Source of the DNA: Bostrychus sinensis
Taxonomy: Eukaryota > Chordata > Actinopteri > Gobiiformes > Eleotridae
Direction: 5' to 3'
Assembly (NCBI GenBank): GCA_020698575.1
Contig: CM036242.1
Location: forward strand, 21,896,624 to 21,960,623
DNA length: 64,000 nt
Below are positions 1 to 12,700 of the stretch, one piece after another. The notes below the pieces were generated by a model that was given only the letters and a program-made list of their open reading frames with translations, had not been told where the DNA came from and did not search any database. Positions within the stretch are counted from its first letter, which is position 1. Each line of letters opens with the position of its first letter. The translations under genes were made by a program, and so were the position numbers.

Positions 1-78
1 GTTTATTAAATATTAGTAATTATTTTTTACTGCTTAATTGTAAGAAATATTTTAAACCTCTTTTTCTTCTCCTGGTAG

Positions 79-226
79 CTCCAGATGGGTTGACTCCACC
101 ACAGTTAGCCAGTGTGACTAGTTCAAGTCTGAATTTGTCCTGGTCTGCCCCAGCCCACTCCAATGGACCAGGCCCACTTCAGTATGGCCTGCAAATGAGG
201 ACATCCGTACAGACATTTGTGTTAAG
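79..226 (+). CDS. ush2a: ush2a exon 1 of window: first half of FN3 W1
   Basis: Acceptor CTGGTAG at 72-78, donor GTGAGA at 227. It enters with 2 nt of a split codon and leaves in phase 2 (AG|A, Arg). It starts with the inter-domain linker PDGLTPPQL, then the B strand SLNLSWSAP and a diverged P-N-G turn (HSNGPGPLQY). It carries strands A to C of an FN3 domain that finishes in the exon at 1232. The gene continues upstream of the window. Confidence 0.9.
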
Positions 227-3200
227 GTGAGATGCATGTGTTGAAGCTTTCTTTTACATAGGGCATGCAAATGGCTAATACGGTCTTTGTGAGAATGACA
301 GATACTCAGGTTCTCAGGTACAGCACATGCCACATATGTGTGAGGACAACAAAGAGCAGATCACCATACATAGGCATGCGTATACATGCCTAGAAGGTAC
401 ATTATGCAGCATAGCTAAAATTGTCACATCAATATGACAGAACATCAGAAAAACAGAGAACGAATGAGATGGAGAAGCAGGGGGTAGAGTCAAAAAGACA
501 AAAAAAAAAAAAATCAAACCAAAGGCAGAAGGAGGAAGAGATAGGCAGTGGAAATGTGATAGAAAAGAGAGCGAGAAGGTGTGCATCTGATATGTATTCA
601 TTACATGCTCCCTGACAACAAATTGCAATTTAATCCAAGAAGAGGAGGCTCTCATTCTGTGGTAATAAATAAATGACTAGCTACATGTATTATATATCAG
701 ACAGCCATGCCCTCCTCTTCTCCGGCTTTGGAAATCTCATTGTTCTCTGATTTATTCATTCATTCATCCCTTCTATCCATCTAATGCTAAATGGTCAACG
801 GTCCTTCATTTATGACAATATTCTTTTACTTTGTCCTAGATTCCTTTGTATGATAACATGAGATAGGATCATGTATGACACAAAGGCAAATGCAAAATTC
901 ACAAATTAATGAAGTTATATTATTAAACCAACAAAAAAATAGATGAAAATATAATATAAACATTAGGTATTACATGGTACATTTTACTTATTTTATTTTT
1001 TACAATAAAAGAACATTAATAAATTAAAATAGTTTTTATAATCTGTCAATATCTTGAGATTAAAACACAATTGTATATATTAATGTGTTATCTAAACAAT
1101 TTTGCCTTATTAAATGTACCTAAAATAGCAATATTTGTATTGTTCAGTACTCATTCAGTACGCATTCTTTAAGTGTCTATTCTATCTTCTAAGTATGTAC
1201 TAAGTAACTATGTGTATTTTATGTTTAATAGACTTCTGGAAAATGCAACAGATACCCTTTCCTTTTATGTGGACAACCTGAGCCCATACAGTCAGTATAT
1301 GTTCAGAGTCACAGTGTCACACCTTCATGGACAGACCTCTGGGCCCTGGACAACTTTCCGTACAGCAGAAGACAGTAAGTAGCATACCATGTGATCATCT
1401 TGCTCACTTTAATCAGAAACAATTCCCATGCCAGCAAACACTTTGATTAGCATCTACCTTTTGACAGTGTATGTAGGCAAGGAAATGTTTCTCTAATATA
1501 AAAACGGGATCCTTTGGTGCTCGAGTTAGCAGCCTGACCAGGTTTTACTAGTTTTTGAGTATCAGAGCACTGGTACCAACTGGATCTTAGCAGACTTCTA
1601 CTGTCGCTGTGTTGTCACTGTCAAGACCAAATCATTTTATCTAACAATCTATTCTAAACAATATGTCTCACCTATTTAACAGACATAAAAAACACATACA
1701 TTTTAGATATGTCAGGTGGTAGAAAATGAGGACAGGAACTTTAAGGGGATATATTGCAAACTGCAAATTATGCAATCTTTTTTTTTTTTTCACTGTTCAC
1801 TGTATTGTTCCCTCATCAAAACCATACCTGGAGTTATGTTTTGCTTCATTCACACATGTTTAAGTAATCCTCTATTCTCTGGCATGGCCATTCTGAGCCC
1901 TCAAAATGCTCGGTTTCCACTCGGAAACCGGAACTCGGAAATGCTCGGAACTTCTCCTACAAACCCCTGCCTCTCCACCAATCAACAAGCCCTCTACATC
2001 CAGTCCGCTCTCATTCCTTTCTCCAAAAAACACAGCTCTGTTTCCTCTGATTTGTCATAGCTATTTTTCATTTTGTAGTAAAATGGCTTTTTTTCCTCTG
2101 TTTGTGAACTTTCCTGCACTCTGCTGCCCTCTGCTTCCCTCTCGTGGTATTTTCACCTGTTTCTTAATGACACCAGTAGAGTACTTAGAAATGTTTGCTT
2201 TAGCCAGATAATGTTTATAAAGGTTGTAAAACATGAAATGCTATTCTCCAGGTGACCAAGATTGAATTAAAAATATGAATAAAAACATAAACCCTTTTAA
2301 ACATCAATGTTTTGAAAAATACTAAGAATAAGGTGAAACATATTGACAGTCAGGAATTTTAATATTGTAAGGTGTGTGTCTGTGTGTGACCTAGCCAGTG
2401 TCATTGTGGGCTAATTGCTATAATAGAATCATATTAGCCAATGGAACAGCCTCCTCAGTGCTAAGTTATAAATTAATTAGTACCACACTATTATCACATA
2501 CATTATCATTAAGCAGCTGAGATTTGCATACATCGGAGATGATGCTCATGTACACATATTTCATTGTGAATGTTTATGCAGTGCCTATGTAAGTGTGTGT
2601 TTAAACAGATACAGTTAATGAAACACACTGGTGTATGAACACAGCTACTTGCACACCTTTTGGATGCATTAAATTTGTCTGTCTTTTCTTAATGCTATTT
2701 AGCCATAACAAGCACACAAACTGGTACTTTCAATAAAATTGTGTAACTTTTTTTGTTGTTAACGACAACATTTTCACAATATTTTAACAACAATTTTTTA
2801 AAATATAATTGCTGTTATTTATTTGTTTTTTATCTTATTTAGTACCTTTGCTGGCACTGGTTTGTTGGTTGGTTGGTTTGTTTTTCTGAATAATTACTCA
2901 AAAAGTAGCAGTTGGACTTTGAAAAAAATATTTTTTTATTGGTCCTATATTTATGAAATAGTTTTGGACACCTTTGCGTTAGCATTTCAGGTTTTATAAC
3001 TTAAAATAATGTATATGTATGGAAAACATCTTCTGGGGTGCTGTTAACCTTGACTGTCCAGAGAATGGTTGGATTAGATTAAGTGTCTACCTAGAGCGGT
3101 GAGACCAAGCTTTAAGCTCTTAAGGAAAGACACAGGAGCAGCGCACAGGATTACTCAAACATGCATGAATGAAACACAATAGTTGTATGTTTTTGAGGTA

Positions 3201-6200
3201 GAAACAACATTATAACATGGTTACAAGGTACTTTTGCGGCATAGAAGCAATAAATCAAGATTTTTATTGGATTCTTTAGTATTATGAGAAATCCAGGCTT
3301 TGTGGCTCAATGGATAGAGCTTTTACTCCTGAACTACTTGTGAGATTGGGCCGATTTGTGTTGCCTTCTAGTTTTTCTTTCACTTTTTTCTTTTTATAGA
3401 TATAGAGATGCATGCTAGAATGTGCCATTCACTGGTCCTTCATATTATTCAGAATTAATCAGAATATACTGTTTTGGTAAACACACTATGTAGCGTGTAT
3501 GCAATATTTCATAAAGTACTTATAATAGATGCATAGAGGCACACAAGATTTTCCTAAGAAGTGATCCGAAGCCATGATAGGAGAAATTCAAGTGTTGGCA
3601 GACTGGATTTTCCCAGCATTGATCTGTAATTTGTCACCATAAAACCTGTCCCCTTGTCACCACTGCTGTGACAGGAAGCACTGCATTTCTCTCCTAATCC
3701 CTATGCCTACTTAAAATGACAATTTTAGGAAGCATTTTAGACATGTCATTCAATATGATCTCAGGTGCAAGAAGGTCAGTAGTAAGGTTGTAATATTTAT
3801 GGAGTAAGTGACAACATCAGTGCAAACATAAACATTTTGTTGTATATATTTTTAAATTTGTCTAATAAACCACTATGCTAGTGTTGTGAATGAAGCAAAA
3901 AATTAAGAAGGAAATGTGGAGAGCAAAGAGGTAAACGAATAAATCAAGTTAAAATAGGGTGAGAAGAAGGAGAGGCTAATGACTGAACAGAGGAAGAGAG
4001 AGAGCCAAGCATTCTCCTTTCCTTTTTATCATTCTATTAATGTTTTATATCCATCTTTTTTATGTAATTTGGTGCCTATGAATTTGCGCCTCTGTAGAAT
4101 AGACGGACAGCTCCTGTGAACATAAACTCTAGCGGTGTTGGACAGCTCCCTTTCCTCTGTCTACTCCCATGTTCACACCCACTAAGTGATCTAAGAAAGC
4201 GCCCGTCGCTGTGTGAGAATCAAACATGTGTGTATACGTGATGGAGACCCTTATAGACCAGGGAGCACGAAGAGAGGAGTCTTTGCAAGAAAGATCCCAG
4301 AAAGAGACTGTAAGAGACAGTACATTAAGCCTGTTTAACGAAATTGAACTTCAAGTTGAGAGGAAAAGAAAAGTGTAAAGGTAAAAAAAATTGTGGGGTT
4401 AACACACGATACAAATGACTTACATTATTTAATGAATAAGTGACAACATTGGATAACTGAACAATAAAATTCTTTTTGTGGTTTCAATTGAAAGCATTTT
4501 CTCTCCAGGGTCCCTACAGCAAATTATCTGCTTCCTATAGTGTGCAGGCAGTTTTATATTGATTTAGAATAGGTTTTACACCAGATGCCCTCCTGACACA
4601 GCCCTCTTCATGAGGGCTTATGACTAGCCCAAAAAGTACACTGGCTTGTGGCCTGTGGCTCAATTATCATTGTAAATAATGTGTATTTTTTAATAAAATA
4701 ATTCCCTCAGTTACACAGTTGTGTTCAAAATAATAGCAGTGTTTGCAAGTCAGTAAATCTCAAAATCCTTTTTCTAGCTTTTATTTTCACACATGGAAAT
4801 GCATTGAAGTGACTGCTCATTCTATTTCATTTCAAAATATAAACCAAAGATAATCAAATTTGTTTACAGAAATAAATAAAAAAAATATCAGTGTCTGTAG
4901 TTTTCTTAACAAACTTAAGCATTTACTGTATAAACTGGCAAATGCTTTAAGATTTTACTTTCCTGTGGACCTATGAACTACTGTTTAGTTGAATAACCAA
5001 GGTTTTTGCATCTGTGATGCATGGAGTCCACTAAATTCTGGCAGGTATTGCAACCCAGGACAATTGGACTACATTCCACAGTTCCTCTACATTTCTTGGT
5101 TTGGCCTCAGAAGCAATATCTTTAATGCACCCCACAATTTGGGATTGTACAGGCCCCTCCATAATGTTAATCTTGTTGGTCCTGAACCAAGATGCTGCTC
5201 TTTTACTGTGTGTTTTGGGTCAACACCTTAGTATGAGAAACATCTCCATCATGATGCTTGCTCCAGGCTTTACTGTCTTCACAGTGTACTGTGGCTTGAA
5301 CTCGTTCAAAGTACACTGTTCTTCTGAGCAATGTCTCAAACAGCGCATTTTTTGAGACTGAGGTCCCTGATAGCACACCACACTGCTATTATTTTGAACA
5401 TGCCCCTTTCAATTAATTATTCAAATAAAAAGAATTAGCTGCATGCATTTCACAATTGTTGGGTCCATTGGTTTTATATTATTCTACAACACCTACTAGT
5501 AAATTATTTGCCCTGTAGAAATATATTCTTGACCAAAACAGTGATTGTTTTGCTTTGTGATGTTATTATTTTTAATATAACTGTATATAAAGATATGCTA
5601 GTTATACTAGTCACATGTATAGCAATAACAAAATTACAGTTATTAATATATAGTTACTTTAAGGTTAATGTGTCTTTTTTCTTCTTTCTGTATTCAAACA
5701 TACCACTGATAATGCACTGGTACAAAGTTAATTCTTACCATATTGCTTGTCACATTTTTTGTCACAACTGTGTCCTAAGCATCTGGATGACAGTAAAGCC
5801 CTGCATTTGTCCTCATTATCACTCACAGAAGCCAGACTCACCTTCAGAGCTTCAGTCACCCACATACACACAATCTGAAGTGATACTCTTTCACTTTTCT
5901 TTACACAGATTCACACTGATGTACACACTAAAATATTTGTGCTAGGGCCTTAAATGCACGCACATTCACACCTATGCATGAGATACTAGATAACATGTTT
6001 ACACACATGCATGATTTTTCCTCTGCTGCCCTCCAGGCCCTTGTCACTTGATTGTGTTATTACTATGCTAACCAAATCCTTATAAATGTGATTTAAGGCT
6101 TGGTGGGCCGCACTGTTGTTTTAGACCCCTGCTACTGCGTATTACTGGAAAGACTAGGAACAAGGGCATGCGGTGTACAGGGAGTTGAAGAAAGATGAAT

Positions 6201-6696
6201 GTTCATGGTCTGGAATGGACAGAGATACAGCAGGACCGAGAAAGAGTCAATGAGTAACAGGGACAGTACTCAAGAAAAGGCATATGGGTTTGCTACATGT
6301 CCCCTCAATGCTCAGCAGTAATGCTTCAGTAAAAATTGAAAAAAGCAAAAGCATCACCTGCATGTTAAATGAAAATTTCAATTGAAAAACTTAACAGCCC
6401 TTCAAATTGCAGAATTTTACACGCGCCAGTAAAGCTTAAATAACACTCAACACTTAGAGTGAGAGCAGGTCTGGGGGAAGGAGGACAAAAGGAATGAGAG
6501 GAGAATAAGGAGTAACAACAAGGGCTGTTTTGACTGGTGGACAGGGTGCAATCAAAACAACCAGATTGTATTTTAATTTAAAATTTAGTTTTGGTATTGC
6601 CAAATATCTTGATAGAAATGTCAGGGTCAGATGTTGACAAACAGATAGCAAACACCTCAATAATGGAAAGACAGTACCAGATATGCATACCAGGTC

Positions 6697-6780
<84 letters not shown>

Positions 6781-9700
6781 CAGACAGGCTTCTTGATTAT
6801 TCGTGAGGTTCAGTGGACCTTTGGTGGTAATTGAATCAGTGTGAGTGCTGAGTAGAGCTGGCATAAAAACCTGTTAACCCAAAAGGTCAACTGTGCGAAT
6901 TGTTTATTTAGCAGGGCGACTGGAAAATGGATGTAAAAAGGACAAGAACAAAGGGGATCCCAAGTTCAGTAAAAATGAGTAAGAGGAAGATAGAGACAAA
7001 AATGTGGTGCTGGCACTTGTCATCTGTAAAATCAATCAAGCTTTGTCTGTTTACTGCCAGGCTGCAAAAAGCATGTTAGTAACAAGCAGTCCCATAAAAC
7101 GTATTGATAAAATTGTGTGTTGTGACCGCTTTTTAGCAAATCTTCATATTACAAGAACTTTCCATCTGACATAGGTTTGAACTGTCAAAATAATTGTCTG
7201 GAGCCTTAAATCAAATTCTGACCAAATAAAAAAAAAAAAGCGATCATGATTTACACTTAATTTAGCCCTAAAATTAGACCTTTTACTGTTGGTTTAGGTT
7301 TTGATTCGGCCTCAGTTTTGAAGACTGAGTCCAACACCCCGTATCACTTGTACCATGCATAACCTTATTAAGGATACCAAAATACTGCTGTAGCAATGTT
7401 CAGCATATCACATGTTTTCTAATATTGTGCAGGCCTAAACAAGCGTAACATTTTTTGGCCAAAATGGGACATCAAGGATCTAACTTAATATGTCTATTCT
7501 TTTACTACCACTTATCTGCAACTTAGACTCATAATGATCACCTTATGTAAATCTTGGTTGACATACACATTTACATGCTCGCACACTTCTTTCATGTACA
7601 CTCAGTAGCTTGTCATGTTTTAGTCTCTCACTCTGACTGTCTCTTTATGTGCGCGCACACACACACTCACACACACACATACACATACACTTTGCCATCT
7701 GGGAAAGCCGTTAGCGGTTAGCAGTAGCACTTAGCGACGCAGCACGCTCCCTCAGTCCGCTCAGTCACCTTGATCTGCTTGCCCTTCACACAGAACCATT
7801 ACCGCTACACGGCATTGCTGTGGGTGCAAGCAGGCACATGTGCATGAGTTAGGCAAAAGTGAGTGTCTATGTATCTGGACATGCATCGGTGTGTGTCCAT
7901 TATAGAGCTGTTCAGCTGGATGTAAATGCTGGGAGAGAAGGGCAGAGGGGGCATTTCCTTTAAATGAGCTACCATACAGAGTCCCATCATGTGTGGCTTT
8001 TTCCCATGTATGTGTCAGATGTGTAATATTTTAAGTATATGGTGCATCTTTTTAATGTCTGGTTTTAGCAGAAATAATAACTTTGTCTTTTCTGTTTCTC
8101 TCTAGGACCAGGGCCAGTCAACAGCCCAATTGTTCAAGATCTTTATCCTCGGAGTGCAATTCTTACATGGGCCCCTCCCTTAGAACCAAATGGCATTATT
8201 ATAAATTACACTTTATACCTTTACAGCAGTTTGGACACTGTTTTAGATACTAAACTCATTTCAGAAATGACTTCACTTAATCCAAGTGAGTCTTTAAAGC
8301 CATATAAATCCCCATTTACTGAAACTTATATCAGTTTGGGAGAAACTCTTAAGCCAAGAGTACATACGGCAACACCAGACTTGAGCACCAAAGCATCAGC
8401 CACTACAACCCATTTTAGTTCTAGTTCAGGTGTCCCAATAGATGATTTTACTAAGATTAATATCGGCCAAGCCCAAAGTTTGCTGTCACCCAATTCCACA
8501 AGTGCTATTACCAACCCTAACTCAAGCCATTCTTCTCTTGCAAATTCATCACCCTTATCTGTCACTGTACCTGGGAACATCACTAGCTACTCTATTGTTG
8601 GATTACTACCGTACTCAACCTACAGTCTACAGGTAGCCAAATTATTCCACATTTAATTTTTTCTTATGTATAACAATATATGTACACACTGTGTTTTGCC
8701 AATTGTTTTTGGTAGGTTGAAGCATGTACTATTGTGGGCTGCGCAATATCTGGGATGTCTCCAAGTTTTCGCACCCTCTCATCTCCTGCGGACGGTGTTC
8801 CTGCACCTCATGTGTACTCGGATACTCCCACCTCTGTTCTTTTATCCTGGGGAGCACCAGAGAGGAGCAATGGCCCACTGGAACGGTTAGCAATGACATG
8901 CATACTCTAACCTCAGTGCCAACTTTATAAAGTTATACTGTGACTGTGTTTTTCTATTCTGCACATAGATGGGTGATAGAAAGGAGAGTTGCTGGTACCA
9001 AACAAGTTTCCACAGTGGAACATCTTCCACCAAAACCTGCTCCTCTTTCTTTTCTGGACTCTTCATCAGCTCTCAGTCCATGGACAAACTATCAGTATCG
9101 GCTTGCTCTTCAAAACCAGGCTGGTAGTGCCACTGGTTAGTTAATATTTTTGTTCATGTTTAATTATGTTGCTCCAACTATAAAGCTAAGATAATGTTTT
9201 AGGGAGTTTTTTTATTATTATTATTCTTTAAAGGGCCCTGGGTCAACGTGACTACTAGACCATCCCGGCCTGCTGGTCTAAGTCCACCAAGAGTGAAGGT
9301 TTTAGGGCCGGAGTCACTTCAGGTATTGATACTTGAACACACAATAAATATTCAATATGTAACCTGTATATTAGCTCAAAAGACCACAAGTTTTGTGATT
9401 AAAGTATTAAACAAAATTAAAAATAACTGACTAATAGAATAACTAACTGAAAATCTTACTCATCACACACATAGTTTTAAAGCATAGAAAAGACAAAGCA
9501 ATGTCATAGATGTTCCCTATCTTTCTTTTTGGTGATTTAATGAGAAGGAAAAACATTAAACTCAAGGTCCCCTTCAGGAAATGGGAGGGGCTCTGACCCT
9601 GTCTGAGGCAGTTTGCTTCCTGTCGGCCATTTTGAAGGAGGGGCCAGAATTAAGATAATCCTACATGAAGGCCCATCAATGAAAGTCTTAGAAACAATAT

Positions 9701-12700
9701 TGTATGCATATACACACATATTCGCATGCACTCACTCCTCTGCACTAATGCTAACTGCAGAAAAATGCTAATGCTTGTCATCATTTCAGAACCGCCCCTG
9801 TCATCTCTGCAGCAGCACAGCTTTAGGGGTCAGGGGTCCAGTAGGCAAAGTGTCCCTTCCTGGTTGTTGCTAATTGGACAGACAGGCAGGCTGTTCCTGG
9901 TTACCAACTGACCTTGACAATAGAGAAAATTTGGAATGGCTTTCGGCTTGTCTAAGCGACTAAGCAGTTCCCTTTTTGTACCCATTATAATCATAGAAGT
10001 TGTACCAAGTGAAAAAATACTGTTCAAGACTTACTGCATATAGGCACAATATTAAAATTGTAAGTGGTAGGTATCTTATTTTGTTTATTTTGTAATTTTA
10101 TATACAGTATTTCTATAGCCAAGCCATAAAAGGTTCCAAGCCCAGATCAAGAAGAGGGTTATATCAGGAGTGGCATCCAATGTAAATCTTATGCCAAATT
10201 AAATATGCAAATCACTGCAAGCTAGAGGGCACTTAATTTGCTGTGATGACCCTGGAAGGGAAAAGCCCTGTAGTTTTTTTAATCTGTCATATATGTCAAG
10301 TAAGTATAAGTCAATAATGGCATAACATTGCATTGTTTTAGATTGGTTTAGGTGTTATATTTATTTTTGTCCATAAAACCCTATGCACACTAGCATACCC
10401 TGACTCACAACTTTTCTGTCAACCTTTCATAGTTGTTCATGTCTTCCATTCACACTTGAGCACACACTCACATGCATTCAGGAAAATACTGTACGGCCTC
10501 AGTGCACCGTGTCATGCCAGGGTCTTCACTGTCTTCACCATCTCCAGATTACATCAAGCTATTCAATCTGTAAATGACTTCCACCACAGAGCACACCCAA
10601 CACGCACTTTGGGAAATGAGCCTCCTAACTTAACATGACCCTGCCCATATGTAATTTTGTGTGTGTGTGTGATTCAGGCTGTGCATGTGTGTGAGCACGT
10701 CCTATATCACCTCATAGTGTCACTTATTAAATGAATATCAAGGTTATATGAAAAATAATTATTCTTGACATTCATTCATAATGCTCTCATCAACACTGAC
10801 CACTTAATCACGTACACTCGTAATTCTCAACAAGCCCTGAACTGATCAGCTATTGCACATGGCAGTTTGTGTGTATTAGTGTGTCAGATCACAGGTGAGA
10901 GTGCCTATGTAGTTTTTAACATGTTATGCTAACATCACATGAATGTGGACATATATCTATCTGTCCTCAAGAAATATAAATGAAAAGATGTACAGTTAAT
11001 TTTGACTGCCCATTAGCATACTCTGACGAAAATTATGTTCTCAGATTTAAACTACAAAGTATGACTTAATGCAGACACTTATTTAAATACATTTAAGATT
11101 TGTCTGTAAAAGAAAATGTTTCCTGCAACGTAGCAACAATCATGACCAATCAGACTATGTCTTCAATGGGCTTCTGCTAAAAGCTTCATCTAGTGTAGAA
11201 TTCTAGAGAACCTGTCTGTTATGTTGTTTTAATAGTTAACATTCCCATTGCAAACATAATCCAAAATTATGAAGTAACAACTAACTCCTTTTTGTTCCAG
11301 GTTATATGGTCCGCCCCTCTGATTCCTAATGGAGAGATTCACAGCTATGAGATTCGCCTCCAAGAACTTCGTATTATTTATGACAGTGGGGATGCATCTA
11401 CATATAACATCACAGTGACTGACCTTATTCCATTCACAAACTACACAGTCACTGTGTTGGCTTGTTCCAGTGGAGGAGGTATTGTTGGAGGTTGCACAGA
11501 AAGCCTTCCAACTTTGGCCACTACATTACCCACTACACCTCAAGGCCTTTCTCCACTGACTATCGTGCCTGTCAGTGAATCATTTTTGGCAATTTCCTGG
11601 CAACCACCAGACAGGCCCAATGGACCCAACATCAGGTAACAGGATGAACACTATGATAACTGAGTTTTATGGTTATAAATTTAACTTTTTAAGTATTTAT
11701 TGCAGTGGAGACATTAGAAGGAGCAAGCTGGCTACTGTAGTTTATACTGTGTTGCCCATTAGTAGTTTTTTTTAGTAATTTCAAAGGTAATTACAGGTAA
11801 TTGTTTAGTAGTCAATACAGGGTTGTTGAATATTAGCGTTAGAAAAGAATTAGAATATTTTTCATTAGCCAATTATAAGTAATAACCAAGTAGTTAAGTA
11901 AATTGTATGGATTAGAGCTCTCAGAAAGGTCATGGGTTCAACCCTTGGACCCGCCGACACACAATCTCTCCAAGCAGTGTTAACACGTCCTCCCTGCTTT
12001 ACTGTGGGTTCTCTCTGAGTACTCCGACTTCCTCCCACCGTTCAAAGACGTGTGTTAGAACTGTTGATTCTGAATTACCCAGTGAATGAATGTGAGAGTG
12101 AATGGTTGTCTGTCAGTGTGTTTCGGCCCTGTGACTAACTGACCATTGTCCATGAAGTACAATCTAAGGCCCATAGTTGCTGGGATTAGCTCCAGCCTCC
12201 TGCAACCCCTTACAGGACAACACAGAAGAAGATAAATCAATGAATAATCACATTTTTCTCTTCTCATACTCCTAACATTATAACTTTTAGAATTTAGGAA
12301 ACCTTGTATCTGGTTCATCTTGTTAGAAGCTGTTATGGTTCTGGAAAACATAAATAAACAATTTCAAAGACACGAACAAGCTGCGAACTCGAGTGCCTCA
12401 GTAATGAGCTAAGTGTTGTGTATTTTTTAATGTTTTTTTTTTTTTTACTCCTAATGCACATTGTGGACCATTTTGTTCTGTCCTGTTCTTCTCTTTTAGC
12501 GATTAGGCCTAAAATAAAGGTCTATTTTCCTGGCGGATGATTAAAATGCATGAGCTTGTTTCTGTTCTGCTCTGTTCAGCCCTGTGTGTTTGTCTAAGAG
12601 GGTTGGTTAAAAGGCGGCATTAAGCCCTTCTCTTCTGATTACAGCAGAAATTAGCATCACTGTGGGGAGAGGAAAACACAAACTATGCGAAAAAATACAA

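Larger units (their letters stand above)
1375..8105 (+). other. ush2a intron 2, 6.7 kb, transposon relics
   Basis: Holds two copies of a TTTAAGGGG-ended element (1739-2070, 3125-3235), a fragment of the Tc1-ended/tRNA-like family (3296-3400), a dispersed-repeat fragment (4566-4625), a Tc1-like transposon relic (4711-5410) and a TA/GA compound microsatellite (6701-6779). Elsewhere, including 5411-6690 and 6780-8105, I see only AT-rich intron and short CA-rich runs near 7650. Confidence 0.75.

Noticed and set aside
5508..5945. 145-residue open frame on the plus strand in intron 2
   Set aside because: AT-rich intron with no recognisable domain and no acceptor/donor pair that would join it in phase with exons 2 and 3, which already join to each other in frame.
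6454..6864. 136-residue open frame on the minus strand
   Set aside because: It is created by the TA/GA microsatellite (runs of Tyr-Ile and Leu-Ser) and has no domain.
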